Source: JAACFF01 sp963701435 (GTDB lineage Bacteria > Chloroflexota > Anaerolineae > Promineifilales > Promineifilaceae). From it: a DNA stretch of 64,000 bases. How positions within the stretch are numbered: the first letter of the stretch is position 1; each line of letters opens with the position of its first letter. Positions 1-9,923 of the stretch are shown here, piece by piece. The stretch is from positions 276,937 through 340,936 of the forward strand of contig CAVPAL010000036.1 of assembly GCA_963701435.1 (NCBI GenBank). Direction: 5' to 3'. The notes under the pieces were generated by a model. That model was not told the DNA's origin and did not search any database. It was given only the letters and a program-made list of their open reading frames with translations. Both the position numbers and the translations under genes were made by a program.

Positions 1-1183
1 GGATTAATCGCCTTCACAAAACAGGCAGCCACCATGAACATTGTCGGACCACTGCTGATGCTCTTGTACAACGCGATGTTCAAACGCAGTCTCGCACGGT
101 CATGGCATTGAATACAAAACCTTCGACCTTACGCACAACCTGGCAGAAATTGAGCAGTATGATCCCAATCTTCACCTGGATAAACTGCATCAGGCATTTC
201 GTCAGCTGGACCCAGCCCTACAAGCCCAAATTCAAGCCGGCTGTTTTGCCGATTTTCAATCTTCGTCTAAAGTACCCAAGGATTTTGAAACGGCCGTTGC
301 ACAATTTATGCACCAATTTGGCCATCTCAGCAACAGCGGCAACGATTTCTCGCGCACTCCCTGGCGGGAAGATCCTGATTTTATACTTGACATGATCACA
401 AATCGAGATGATGGTACCATAAACAACAAAAATCAAGCTCCAGGCGCGCTGGTTAATTGGGAAACTGTGCCGATCGGCAAATTTGCTAAGTGGCGCATGC
501 ATTGGCAGTATCAACGGGCACGCCAATTCCGGCTCTATCGCGAAGCAATCAGCTTCAAATACACCTACGGTTATGGTTTAATCCGCAATTACGCCCTGGC
601 CTTAGCGGCACATTTTGTAGCGCGTGGGATTCTCACGAAAAAAGACGATGTTTTTTATTTGTACATGGATGAAGTGCGGGCCATTATCAATAGTCATTCC
701 AGCACCGATTTTACCGGTCTTGTTAAATCGCGCCGGCAAGAAATCTCAGCCGTCAAAGACATCGTGCTGCCAGAAATTATTTATGGAGACGAGGTACCGC
801 CGCCGGAAACACAAAATGCCGGCAGCAAACACCTCTCCGGAATTCCCACTTCCGGAGGTTATTTCAAGGGGCCTATTTGTAACATCCAAAACATGCGCGA
901 TTTCGACAAGATGCACGCAGGCGCCGTGTTGGTCATTCCCTATTCAGACGTAGCATGGACACCATTGTTTGCACAAGCCGGTGCAGTTATCGCTGAATCG
1001 GGCGGCATGTTATCACACAGCTCGATTGTGGCGCGCGAATACCGCGTGCCGGCAGTCGTATCTGTAAACGGAGCCTGTCACGCATTAAAGGATGGGATGT
1101 TTGTAACTGTAGATGGATATAAGGGAGAAATACTCGTTGAACAAAAAGAAGAAATGGCAGAAGAGATTGTGGGAGAATCATAA
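1..1183 (+). CDS. PEP-utilising enzyme, C-terminal part (cut by window edge, apparent frameshift)
   Basis: The protein resembles the C-terminal part of phosphoenolpyruvate synthase/dikinase-like enzymes, whose mobile domain carries a phospho-histidine between nucleotide and PEP sites. The motif GGMLSHSSIVARE has its histidine codon at 1016-1018, and the domain continues through REYRVPAVV. Upstream of the first ATG of the long frame (308) the same frame stays open back to position 59 and looks coding (KTFDLTHNLAEIEQYDP). Sequence before that continues in frame 1 from the window edge until a TGA at 109-111, so a single indel around 80-105 is likely. The N-terminal ATP-grasp part lies outside the window. 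The substrate (pyruvate or another acceptor) cannot be told. The stop at 1181-1183 lies inside the next gene, so the two are translationally linked. Confidence 0.75.
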
Positions 1184-1496
1184 GGCACTGAGTCTGATAG
1201 TGGCCTTCAGCTTTGTGTTCCTGGTTTTTCTTATTCCCAACACAACTTATGCCCACGATGAAACCACAGTCGCGAAGTTCGGCTCTTTCATTGGCGGGCT
1301 GACTCATCCTATACTAGGTCTGGACCATTTATTGGCCATGTTAAGTGTGGGCATTGTGAGTGCCCAAATTGGGGGCAAAGCAATCTGGACCGTTCCCACA
1401 ACATTTGTCCTCTTAATGGCCGTCGGCGGTCTCTTGGGATTGGCCGGTGTCGGGTTTACGGCCGTTGAAATTGGGGCATGGTTCATTTCTGAACAA
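1137..1496 (+). pseudogene. hupE: HupE/UreJ-like metal transporter, truncated by IS insertion
   Basis: The family exports or imports nickel/cobalt across the inner membrane. Visible are an N-terminal signal/membrane segment ending around TTYAHDE, then the family hallmark HPILGLDHLLAM and a second hydrophobic helix. A TTG at 1137 preceded by GGGAG is the best start; the ATG at 1113 would lie deeper inside the preceding gene. Family members run to about 190-200 residues. This one stops after about 120, where the left inverted repeat of an IS begins (about 1497). The last residues, ending at 1514, come from the IS. No remainder of hupE was found after the right end of the IS, so a deletion accompanied or followed the insertion. 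Confidence 0.75.
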
Positions 1497-3315
1497 AAGC
1501 ACCTTAACAATTGAATGAGCTTGGAAGGTTCCTTAAGATTGAGTAAACACTCTATTCACCAATCTTAAAGGAAACCTTCCGATGACATTATATCTACAAA
1601 ATCAGCAAACATCCGTAACTTGGCCTGAACCATTTGAATCCACCTGGCAGTTGCTTGGTGGCCCATGCGCTCATGACTTGGCTCCCAAACTGCCACACTT
1701 AGGGATGGCAGACATCTTGTTCATAACAACCATCATGAGCTTGCCTCGGCAGCAACGACCATGGGGCATAGCCACCTGGATGTCAGGCATATTTGCGCTT
1801 TCCCGGCCTGCCCTGTATGAGCTGACCAAACGAGTTAAACAACGCTTGTTACCGACAACAGAATCGTTCGCAATACCTGCTCCAGAGAAGCAAGCATCAA
1901 GCGTAACCGTAACACCGACCCGTATTGCACGAACTGTCCTCACCGCCAGCTTGCCAGGGAAAATGGCCATGCGCCCGTTGCGACATGCGCTGAACGAAGC
2001 GTTTGACCAGACGCGGAGCATTGGTTGGATTAGTGAGTTGCTTACCGCCGCCGGAGATAAAGCCGGTCGTGTTTTGGGCGCTATGGACACCACTCCCTTG
2101 GGGACAGTTATCGCCGCACGGGATGAGACCTTTTTTCAAGGGTCTCATCTGCTGTTAGTCATGCGAACCGGTCAGCACAACCATACTGTTTGCACAAGTA
2201 ACAGACGACCGCAAAGCCGATACATGGGGAGCGGCATTGCTTATCGCTCAGGAACGGGGCGTAACCATCGGTGGTTTGGTCGAAGATATCGCTCGCATGT
2301 ATGGCAAATCTCAGCAAGAGGCCGAACTTAATGTGCCTGTTCAGAAAGATGTGTGGCATATTGAGCGAGACGCTGCTCAAGTTTTGCGCAACCTGGAACG
2401 GGATGCCTTTCGCACGACCAGACAAGTGATTAAACTGGAAAAGCAACTACTGCAAGCATGGGACGAAACCCTGTTTGACGAAAAATATGTCCCCGCCTTG
2501 ATGCAAGAAGAACTGCGTTATGACCAACACGCCGCTTTTGCCGAATGGGTATCTCATTTTGTTGACGCGTTAGAATTGGTAGATTGGCGCAGCGGTGAAA
2601 TTCGTGACCGCGCTGTCAACGAGTGGCTGTTGGAGGAAACGTTAATCGCCATGGCCACGATTGACCATCCGCGCGTACAAAAGTGGGTCAAAACCTTGCG
2701 TCGTCACCAAGCCCAACTGCTTACAGGCGTTGATTGGCTAACAACCTCTCTGTACCCCTATCGTAAACACTTCTCTCAGGTCGTATCAGATGACCAACAA
2801 GAATCATTCTTGCGCATTGTTGCCCGTCACTGGCGATTACAGCAGGCTCTCATTAATGGACAGCGCTCTTTTCGCCAACAGGCTCAAGCAGCAGCTATTG
2901 CATTTGAATCCTTGATTACCCATGATTCCCAGCGCCAGCAACTGGCGGAAATGTTGTTGGATTTGCTCAACGCGGCTTGCCGTACCAGCAGCATGATGGA
3001 AGGTATCAATGGGTTGTTGCAGCAATTCTTGCACAACCATCAAGCCTTTCGCAGTCCAGAAACGCTGCAACTTTATTTGAATCTCTTTGTTCTCTGGCAC
3101 AATATGCGGGTGTTTGAACGGGGTAAACGTCAGGGAAAAAGTCCCTATCAGTTGGCTGGGATTGACGCCGGAACAAACGATTGGTTGACGCTACTCGGCT
3201 ATCCTGTTGAGTAACCAATCTCCTACAACTGACCGTTGCTTTTGACATCTTCTTTGTCGAAGGCTTCAACCTGTCTGAATTTGCTCTTTTTGCTCATTCA
3301 ATTGTAAAGGTGCTT
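1497..3315 (+). mobile_element. Insertion sequence with ~24-bp inverted repeats, family not assigned
   Basis: The element is bounded by imperfect inverted repeats: the left end at 1497-1520 contains GCACCTTAACAATTGAATG, and the right end at 3292-3315 is its near-exact complement with one mismatch. It carries one transposase gene in two frames. No clear target duplication is visible: TGAACAA is on the left and AATCACGG on the right. It lacks the ACGGCCGT palindrome that is frequent in the host sequence, consistent with recent arrival. It has destroyed the hupE-like gene. Confidence 0.8.
1582..3214 (+). pseudogene. IS transposase (DDE type, frameshifted)
   Basis: The first half reads from an ATG at 1582. 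The second half is in the +1 frame and ends at 3214, about 540 residues in all. The break is at about 2163, where ATG C GAA CCG would restore one frame (LLLV-MEPVSTTILFAQV) if a single C were removed. Possible catalytic acidic residues lie in the segments GAMDTTPLGTV/DETFFQG, VQKDVWHIERDAAQ and SSMMEGINGLLQQF. The C-terminal pattern LFVLWHNMRVFERGKRQG is typical of large DDE transposases, but I cannot name the IS family. The frameshift is either programmed, a sequencing error or inactivation. A slippery A-run, as in programmed frameshifting, is not evident at the site. Confidence 0.75.
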
Positions 3316-3420
3316 AATCACGGTTTTGAACCGTGCCGTTCTTTTTTGTGTTGTCATTTTTTCCTCCGAAAAAAGTAGTTTACTTTGTCTTTTCTCTGTG
3401 TCTACTTTTTCAGGGGAAGA

Positions 3421-3672
3421 TCACAACCGTTCTTCATAGCATTTAGGACAGACGTAGCGAGCATAACCACATTGAGGATTACGGCAGCCCATCATCTTTT
3501 CCACCATTTTCTGCCCGTAGGCTCGTTGGTCAGCCGGTATCTCTTCCTGACGATAATCCCACCAGCGTTCCCAATGGTCGATGAAGATTTGGCGGAAGCG
3601 ATCGCTGCCGTACTTCGTAGGCGTATGGAATAACAAGAGTGCCACTTCTTTGCCTGTGGCAATAGTCAGCAT
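3421..3672 (-). pseudogene. IS91-type transposase N-terminal remnant (zinc-binding domain)
   Basis: The fragment has 83 residues with HTPTKYGSDRFRQIFIDHW, then VEKMMGCRNPQCGYARYVC and PKC. This matches the N-terminal zinc-binding region of IS91/ISCR-type HUH transposases (MLGCG..ERGYARYRCPDC). The stop after CYEERL removes all downstream catalytic HUH/Y2 sequence, so it cannot be active. It lies between the preceding IS and an apparently imported exporter gene and marks an old recombination site. Confidence 0.6.
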
Positions 3673-3978
3673 TTGCTGACAGGCGTTAGTGGAACTACTA
3701 TTATAGTAGACAGGGTTTTACGGTTATTGAGTGTGGTTCGGCGTCGTCACCGGCTTCCTGGCCAATAGATTTGTGAGCGGCCCGGATGCAAAAGCCAAAA
3801 ATGCGCAATCCCCGCCAAGCCCCAGCGATTTGGATGCCATCCTGGCCGAAAATACGCCGATATCTGCGCGCCAAGCGCAAATAGTGTTAATATCTTGGCC
3901 AGGTCCTTATAATTCGTCGCAAGCAGCAGCCGGTGAGTTTCTTGCCGCCCAGGCTTGTCTGAATGGAGAAGAGAAGAG
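3673..3978. other. Spacer between transposase remnant and AI-2E gene, no convincing gene
   Basis: Short open frames exist on both strands (for example 3731-4003 plus), but none has recognisable motifs or a ribosome-binding site. The composition is moderately GC rich in the second half, like the following gene, so it may hold the remains of a gene upstream of it. An AGAAGAG stretch just before 3979 is the ribosome-binding site of the next gene. Confidence 0.3.
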
Positions 3979-5121
3979 ATGCAAAATATATCCAACCGCT
4001 TAGTCATTTACCTGTTAGGCGCGGCCAGCTTGTTCATTATCCTTTTTGGCATCCGTGGCCTGTCATCGGTCATCAACCCGATCTTTTTGGCGATAGTGAT
4101 CACGATCACCGTGCTGCCTATTCCCGGACGGCTGACCAAGCGCGGGATGCCCGGCTGGTTGGCCCTGGTCTTGACCATCCTGATGGTGGTCCTGCTGCTG
4201 GCTCTGGTCATCATGACCGTCTTCCTCTCGATTACCAGGTTAAGCGTCACGCTGCCCAGCTATATGGCTAGTGCCTCGCAGCAAGCCGTAGCCGCCAGCG
4301 GGTCGGAGACCTCCACCACAACCACCGAGCTAACCATCCAATACGGTCCAATAGCCCAAAGCGTGGTAACCTCCGTCTTGAACCTATTGGCCCAGTTCGG
4401 CTTCGCCCTGGTGATCTTTTTCTTCATGATCAGCGCCGCTATGACTCTACCCGGCGCGGTGCGCCTGGGATTAGACCCGAATACGCCGGTGATCGGGCGT
4501 ATCTCTCTCCTGACCGAAGACGTGCGCCGTTATATGTCCATCCTGACCGGAATCAACTTCCTCGTAGGGCTGGGCAACACTATTTTTCTCTTAATCCTGG
4601 GCGTTGATTATGCTCTGCTGTGGGGCGTCCTGTCCTGGTTTATGGGCTATATCCCCTCCATCGGCTTTATCATCGCCTTGATCCCGCCGGTGCTCATGGC
4701 TTACGCCCAGTATGGCCTGCAAACCGCCCTGATCGTCCTGGTCGGCTACATTGTGATTAACGGCGGGGTGCAGAATTTCATCCAACCCAAGATCATGGGC
4801 CAGGGGCTGAAGATCTCACCGGTCGTCGTATTCGTCGGCTTGTTCGTCTGGGGTTTCTTATTAGGCGGGATTGGCGCCATTCTGGCTGTGCCGCTCACCT
4901 TGCTGGTGCTGATGATCATGGAGAATTTCGAAGGCACGCGCACCATAGCCGTGCTGATGCGCTACACCGGCGAGGAGAAGAAAGATGAAAGGAAGAAAGC
5001 CGCGGAGAGCGTCAAAGACATGTGGGATAAGACTAGAGGCACCATTGAGCGCAAAACGGGGATGGTGAAAGAGGGGGATAATGAAGTGATTGCCGATGAT
5101 AAGAAGACCTCGGAGGTCTAA
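3979..5121 (+). CDS. AI-2E family transporter (PerM/YdiK type)
   Basis: An inner-membrane protein of about 380 residues with seven or eight hydrophobic helices and the family's C-terminal core: PSIGFIIALIPPVLMA, then VIVNGGVQNFIQPKIMGQGL and a glycine-rich final helix. Members export diverse small molecules; the AI-2 link applies only to a few. The ATG at 3979 is chosen over 3955 because GAGAAGAG precedes it at good spacing. The charged tail (about residues 325-380) is hydrophilic. It overlaps the converging DUF1622 gene by four bases. Codon use is GC-richer than that of the other AI-2E gene in this window (21589-22689), and no ACGGCCGT occurs here, so it may derive from another lineage. Confidence 0.9.
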   Translation: MQNISNRLVIYLLGAASLFIILFGIRGLSSVINPIFLAIVITITVLPIPGRLTKRGMPGWLALVLTILMVVLLLALVIMTVFLSITRLSVTLPSYMASASQQAVAASGSETSTTTTELTIQYGPIAQSVVTSVLNLLAQFGFALVIFFFMISAAMTLPGAVRLGLDPNTPVIGRISLLTEDVRRYMSILTGINFLVGLGNTIFLLILGVDYALLWGVLSWFMGYIPSIGFIIALIPPVLMAYAQYGLQTALIVLVGYIVINGGVQNFIQPKIMGQGLKISPVVVFVGLFVWGFLLGGIGAILAVPLTLLVLMIMENFEGTRTIAVLMRYTGEEKKDERKKAAESVKDMWDKTRGTIERKTGMVKEGDNEVIADDKKTSEV

Positions 5122-5500
5122 GAGACCTCTGAGGTCTCAGGCTTCCCGTCGTCGCGATCATTGATCCCTTTGCCCTTTTGCCAGGGCCAGTGTCCCTCAA
5201 TTTCCACTTCCAGGGACCAGCTCAAGAAGGTCCTGATCAGGACCAATAAGCCAAGGATGCTGACGCTCTCGAAAGAGGGCTCAATCGCCACGGTAGCCAC
5301 TATATCGGCAGCCACGAGAATTTCTAAACCCAAGAGCAGAGTTTTGCCAATCGTTATCTTATAAGCTTCAAAGTGGACATCCAACGGCGGGTACTTCCCT
5401 CTCAGATAAATGTACTTCGCCGTCGCGTAGCTGATCGAGACCACGATGATCCCTACCGCCAGAATTTCCAGGATGACGGCCGCCAGTTCTATCCAATCGG
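5118..5500 (-). pseudogene. DUF1622 membrane protein lacking its own start
   Basis: The family is of unknown function, about 110-120 residues, with three hydrophobic segments. The core YLRGKYPPLDVHFEAYKI then LLLGLEILVAADIVATV and LIRTFLSWSLEVEIEGHW is intact. The frame upstream of the ATG at 5444 also reads as family sequence (DWIELAAVILEILAVGIIV). It then runs without a start codon into beta-mannosidase sequence and an in-frame TGA at 5511-5513. The native N-terminus has therefore been replaced at about 5500. Translation could start only at the internal ATG at 5444, losing the first helix. It ends convergently with the AI-2E gene. Confidence 0.7.
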
Positions 5501-5690
5501 AGACTACCGGTCAACAATCATTTAGCTGCCAGTACAGTGTGCCCATACTGCGCGGCATGCTGCGCCGCCAATGTTCCACAGCGTAACGCATGCTCGGACC
5601 TTGCACAATCTGGCTGAACCACAAGGGGTTCACTTTAGAGGACGGCATGCGGAACCAGTCGAAAAGATAGTGTATGATGGGTATTTTGTA
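5500..5690 (-). pseudogene. Beta-mannosidase (GH2) fragment
   Basis: On the minus strand the reading MRYAVEHWRRSMPRSMGTLY followed by WQLNDC is the highly conserved C-terminal core of family GH2 beta-mannosidases (SQ..Q..R..VEHWRR.MPR..GTLYWQLNDCWPV.SW). The next codon should be TGG but is TGA (5511-5513). It is followed by PVVS in the same frame, and then the DUF1622 sequence begins. Only about 60 residues survive of a protein of about 800. The upstream extension to 5786 has no recognisable similarity. The enzyme would have cleaved beta-mannosides; this piece is dead. Confidence 0.65.
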
Positions 5691-5888
5691 CAACGCCCAA
5701 AAAGGTATATTCCAGTATGTATCAGTCGAGTACGCTTCAGTATAGTTATTCCCTTTAGAAACGCTCTCAAAACAATTCGCCAACAAGGGGTATGGGGCGA
5801 AACTGGCGGAAATCTTACGGTGTGGTTAACATAAAAAATAGGGTTTTGCAGGTACTTTACAACTGTCTTCAACCTGATGGCTAGTAAA

Positions 5889-6326
5889 TTAGCTTATTGC
5901 AAACAAGGCTTGTGGGTCAAGTCGAGTAATATTTTCGATTTCGTCAAAATGTTTGTCGGTGGAAATGATGTGGGTGAGCTGGTGGTTGTGCATAACGGCC
6001 GTATGCAGCACATCGCGCGCTTTCACTCCCTGGGGAGCGTATTGGGCGAATAGGGAAACGGCCGTTTTCATATCCTTCACAGTGACCGGCAGCACAACTG
6101 GAACCAAATCCAGCAAATTCTGAGCCATTTGCACACCAATTTGCCACTGTTGAATGGCTCCGTAGCGATACAACACCTCTTGAATCATTTCAGCATCAAT
6201 GACGACGTCTAAACGGCCGTTGGCAATCTCCGTCAACACCCAGGCGCATGATTCTTTATAAGGATGGGTTTTACCGGCCGCATACATGGGCACGTTGACG
6301 TCTAAAAAGAAGGGCGTGTCATTCAT
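5889..6326 (-). CDS. PIN-domain toxin (VapC-like)
   Basis: A 145-residue PIN-fold ribonuclease, the toxin of a type II toxin-antitoxin pair. The first acidic residue is in FFLDVNVPMYAAG. The second is in the DAEMIQEVLYRY segment, and the third cluster is KARDVLHTAVMHNHQ with HIISTDKHFDEI. These match the Mg-binding Asp/Glu set of PIN nucleases. The ATG at 6326 is chosen because it overlaps the stop of the upstream antitoxin by eight bases (ATGAATGA), a translational coupling typical for such pairs. VapC toxins usually cut initiator tRNA or rRNA; the target here is unknown. Confidence 0.85.
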   Translation of the reverse strand: MNDTPFFLDVNVPMYAAGKTHPYKESCAWVLTEIANGRLDVVIDAEMIQEVLYRYGAIQQWQIGVQMAQNLLDLVPVVLPVTVKDMKTAVSLFAQYAPQGVKARDVLHTAVMHNHQLTHIISTDKHFDEIENITRLDPQALFAIS

Positions 6327-6570
6327 CAAGCGCCCCCTGCTCAATTTCAGCTTCCATTTGGGGCCAATCCGCAACCGGCGCATCCAGCGCTAATAAATTG
6401 GCCAGCGCCTGCTGGCGTTTCTGCTGCTCAACCGGCACAAAATAGCGTTCTTCAACTGCCTCGCGAATCATGACGCTAAGTGGTTTTTGTTCTTGTGCAG
6501 CCAGCGCCATCAGTCGTTCATACTGTTCTTTTGTCAGAACCGTTTGCACCCGTTCTGTATAAATCGCCAT
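6319..6570 (-). CDS. Ribbon-helix-helix antitoxin of the PIN toxin
   Basis: A protein of 83 residues. The N-terminal part (YTERVQTVLTKEQYERLMAL, then PLSVMIREAVEERYF) fits a MetJ/Arc-type ribbon-helix-helix DNA-binding fold. The rest is an acidic, probably disordered tail (ADWPQMEAEIEQGALDE) of the kind that wraps its toxin. ATG 6570 is preferred over the longer frame beginning at 6699 because the fold starts right after it. It precedes and overlaps the PIN gene. Autorepression of the operon is expected from the family; no operator was picked out by eye. Confidence 0.8.
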   Translation of the reverse strand: MAIYTERVQTVLTKEQYERLMALAAQEQKPLSVMIREAVEERYFVPVEQQKRQQALANLLALDAPVADWPQMEAEIEQGALDE

Positions 6571-6710
6571 ATCATACTCCAACGCAAATAGTATTAAAGA
6601 GATAGTATCTAAACAATACGATAAATCATTCGGGCTGTCAATGGGATTTTCCAGATAAACGGTGAACCAAGCTGACACGCACTCCAGTTTTTCCCTCAAT
6701 CTGCAACATT

Positions 6711-6863
6711 TTGTTCTTCAACCTGCCAGCAGAGACGACCCACACCTACAGTTATCGGGCGATGGTCAACTCGTCTCCGAGTGAGTATGCGGCGGCGTTA
6801 ACGGCCGTTAACCATCCCATGCTCGTTCTGGTGGGCAGTAATGATGAGGCTTTTTTGGATTTT
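6711..6863 (+). pseudogene. Alpha/beta hydrolase fragment
   Basis: The 50-residue stretch containing SEYAAALTAVNHPMLVLVGSNDEAF resembles the region of alpha/beta hydrolases where the acidic catalytic residue sits (P.LVLVG..DE.F). There is no nucleophile elbow or C-terminal histidine, so only a scrap is left. It sits between the toxin-antitoxin pair and the LAL regulator and contains one ACGGCCGT palindrome, so it was part of host DNA. Confidence 0.4.
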
Positions 6864-6934
6864 AGCAGGCTTGTGGAGTTTGTTTTTATTGGCTGCACCA
6901 TCCTTTCCATTATAATGAAGTCATGAATGGCTCC

Positions 6935-9602
6935 ATGTCTGGCGACTTACTGCAAACGAAATTGTATGTGCCACGCTTACGGCCGTCTCTCGTCCCCCGC
7001 CCGCATCTCATCGAAAAGCTCAACCAGGGACTGCACCGCAAACTGACCCTCATCTCCGCCCCGGCCGGTTTTGGCAAAACGACGTTGGTTAGTGAATGGA
7101 TTGCTGGGGGAGAACGGCCGTTTGCCTGGCTCTCTTTGGACGAAAGGGACAGCGAACTCACCCGCTTTCTGACCTACGTCATTGCTGCGTTACAAACGAT
7201 CGTGCCAGCGCTCGGGAACCAGAACGTGCGGCGATGCTGGAATCGCCGCAGCCACCACCAACCGAAGCCATCCTGACAGCCCTGCTCAACGAAATTGCCG
7301 CCATCTCGCAGGAATTTGCCCTCGTCCTGGACGATTACCACGTTGTCGATGCGCCACCCGTTGATCAGGCGCTCACCTTTTTGCTGGAACACCTGCCACC
7401 ACAGATGCACCTGGTCATCACCACCCGCGAGGATCCCAATCTACCGCTGGCTCGGCTGCGCGTCCGCGGCCAACTGACCGAACTGCGCGCCACCGACTTG
7501 CGTTTTTCCCACAACGAAGCGGCTGCATTTCTCAAGCAGGTGATGGGTCTAGACCTTTCGGAAGAGGATATTGCAGCGCTGGAAGCCCATACTGAAGGCT
7601 GGATTGCCGGTTTACAAATGGCCGCACTGTCCATGCAAGGGCAGCAAGATGCGACCGATTTCATTCAATCCTTCACCGGTAGCCACCGCTTTGTGCTGGA
7701 TTACCTGGTTGAAGAGGTTCTGTACCAGCAGCCGGAAAGTGTCCAGAAATTTTTGCTGCAAACGGCCGTTCTCAACCAATTGACCGGCCCCTTGTGCGAT
7801 GCCCTCACCGGTAACAATGACAGCCAGGAGATACTGGAATCGCTCGAGCGCGCCAACCTGTTCCTCATTCCCCTGGATAATGAGCGGCGCTGGTACCGCT
7901 ATCACCATCTCTTCGCCGAGTTACTGCGGCAGCGATTGCAGCAAAGCGCCGAGGCGAACGACATTGCTGATTTACACATTCGGGCCAGTCAATGGTATGA
8001 AGCCAACGGTCAGGAACTGGACGCGTTTCATCACGCGGCTGTGGCCAATGACGTTGCGCGTGCGGCGCGACTGATTGAGGGCGAAGGGCTACCGGGCAGT
8101 AAAATGCCTTTGTACTTTCGGGGCGAGGCGGTTCCTGTGCGGCGCTGGTTGGAGTCTTTGCCAGAGGCCGAATTTAAGGCCATGCCGTCATTGTGGGTGA
8201 CGTATGCCTCCGTGTTAACAATGACCGGTCGGCTGCACGACAACATTGAAGAAATCCTACAATCGGCGGAAACTGCCCTGCAAAACGCGCCCCTGCAAAA
8301 TGCAGGCCAGGACGACAAAACGAACGATCTGCTCGGCCAAATTGCAGCGATACGAGCCATGTTGGCTGTCCCGAAAAATCAGGTAGAAACGATCATCACG
8401 CAGTCGCGCCATGCTTTGGAATTGCTAAACCCGGACAACGCGCCGTGCGTACAACCACAACCTGGACGCTGGGATATGCCTATCAGGTGCAGGGAGATCG
8501 GGCGGCGGCCAGCCAGGCTTACAGGGAAACAATCGCCAACAGCCAGGCGTCGGGCAATATCATGACGACGATAGCTGCGACGACATGCCTGGGCCAAATT
8601 GAGGAAACAGAAAACCAGCTCCACCAAGCGTCAAAAACGTTCCACCACACCCTGAATTTGATGGGTGATCCGCCGTGGCCGGGGGCGTGTGAGGCGTTTG
8701 TCGGGCTGGCACGCATCCATTATCAATGGAATGATTTGCACGCTGCTGAACAGTATGGACAGCAGGGTCTGGCATTGGCGCGGCAGTTGGAAAATGTGGA
8801 TACGCCCGCTGCCTGTGGCGTCTTACTGGCTCGCGTGAAACTGGCTCAGGGAGATGCGGCGGGTGCATTGGCAGCCTTAGCGGAAGCAGACCAGTTCGTA
8901 CAGCAGCATCATTTTGACCATTGGGTTGGGGAGATAACGGCCGTTCGCATTCAAACGTTCTTGCACCAGGGCAATCTAACAGCCGCCGCACAATTAGCCG
9001 AAACACATGATCTCCCCCTCAGTCAGGCCCGCGTGAAGCTGGCGCAAGGCGATCCAACCGCAGCGCTGGCGGCGCTGGAACCGGTGCGCCGGCAGGCAGA
9101 AGCAAAAGAGTGGGCGGATGAACAACTCCGGGTGATGGTGCTGCAAGCGTTGGCTTTCGATGCCGCAGGCGAAGGTGAAAAGGCGGTGGAACGATTGGGT
9201 GAAGCCTTGGCATTGGCCGCGCCGGGCGGCTTGCTGCGCCTGTTTGTGGATGAAGGATCACCTATGGCTCGTCTGCTCTACGAAGCTTTAGCGCGTGGTG
9301 TTGAACCGGGGTATATTCGCCAACTGCTGGCGGCCTTTCCCGCTACCGACTCTGAACAGACGCTATCGTCCACGCCGCCAGAGGTCGAAGCCGGCTTCGT
9401 TGAACCACTCAGCGAGCGCGAAATTGAAGTACTCCAGCTCATCGCTGAAGGGCTGACCAATCAAGAAGTAGCCAACCGGCTTTATCTCTCGCTGCACACA
9501 GTAAAGGTCCACGCCCGCAACATCTATGGCAAACTGGGCGTCAAGAACCGCACCCAGGCGGTGGCTAAGGCCAGGGCATTGGGCATCTTAACGCCGACCT
9601 GA
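6935..9602 (+). CDS. LAL/MalT-like LuxR-family regulator (two apparent frameshifts)
   Basis: A large ATP-dependent transcriptional activator of about 890 residues. The order is: start motif MSGDLLQTKLYVPR; Walker A APAGFGKTTL (about residues 45-54); Walker B region FALVLDDYHVV; the MalT-type domain through GSHRFVLDYLVEEVLY and WYRYHHLFAELLRQRL; then TPR-like helices. It ends in a LuxR helix-turn-helix (LSEREIEVLQLIAEGLTNQE, then VKVHARNIYGKL). The reading shifts from frame 2 to frame 1 near 7212-7232 and from frame 1 to frame 3 near 8440-8447 (PDNAP/VRTTTTWTLGY). All three parts align to one family protein with no missing segment, so the shifts look like single-base indels. ATG 6935 is chosen by analogy with the duplicate start at 14442. 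The regulated genes and the inducer are unknown. Confidence 0.85.
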
Positions 9603-9648
9603 TCGCCGGCACAATTCTTTTCGGCACCTCAAATCATCCTCAAAATGG

Positions 9649-9671
9649 GCGGGGCAACAGCCCCGCTTTTT
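9649..9671 (+). terminator. Rho-independent terminator after the LAL regulator
   Basis: A stem GCGGGGC/GCCCCGC (9649-9655 with 9660-9666) has an AACA loop and is followed by TTTTT. It lies about 47 bases after the stop at 9602 and is oriented to end the regulator transcript. Confidence 0.85.
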
Positions 9672-9714
9672 ATTCTCCCAACCGCAGAACTAATCTCCAG
9701 AATATCTCTCAAAG

Positions 9715-9885
9715 CAGTGAATCTCGTCTGGCTGTTACCGTTCTAGGTAATCGGCAAGGGTTTCATGAAATCTAAATCCGCGAAATTCTTGCCGATTACC
9801 TAATTCTCGTAATCCAACAGAATTAATCCCCTAATACCTCTTTCGATGTATGCCAGTAATCCCGTCTGGCTGCTATCGTTTAGGT
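9715..9885. repeat. Direct repeat pair flanking a 14-bp inverted repeat
   Basis: Two imperfect direct copies of about 33 bases, sharing CGTCTGGCTG and TAGGT, lie at 9715-9748 and 9854-9885. The end of the first and the following bases form an exact inverted repeat, AGGTAATCGGCAAG at 9745-9758 with its complement at 9788-9801. The structure lies just upstream of a small membrane-protein gene. It could be an operator or attenuator, or a duplicated palindromic repeat. Confidence 0.6.
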
Positions 9886-9923
9886 CATGAAATTAATCAA
9901 CTATTCAAAAAAAGGAGTTAGTT

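Noticed and set aside
3731..4003. 90-residue frame before the AI-2E gene
   Set aside because: No ribosome-binding site or recognisable motif, and it overlaps the start of the AI-2E gene.
8560..9261. Two overlapping minus-strand frames inside the LAL regulator
   Set aside because: Antisense shadows of the TPR-like region; composition is biased and there are no motifs.
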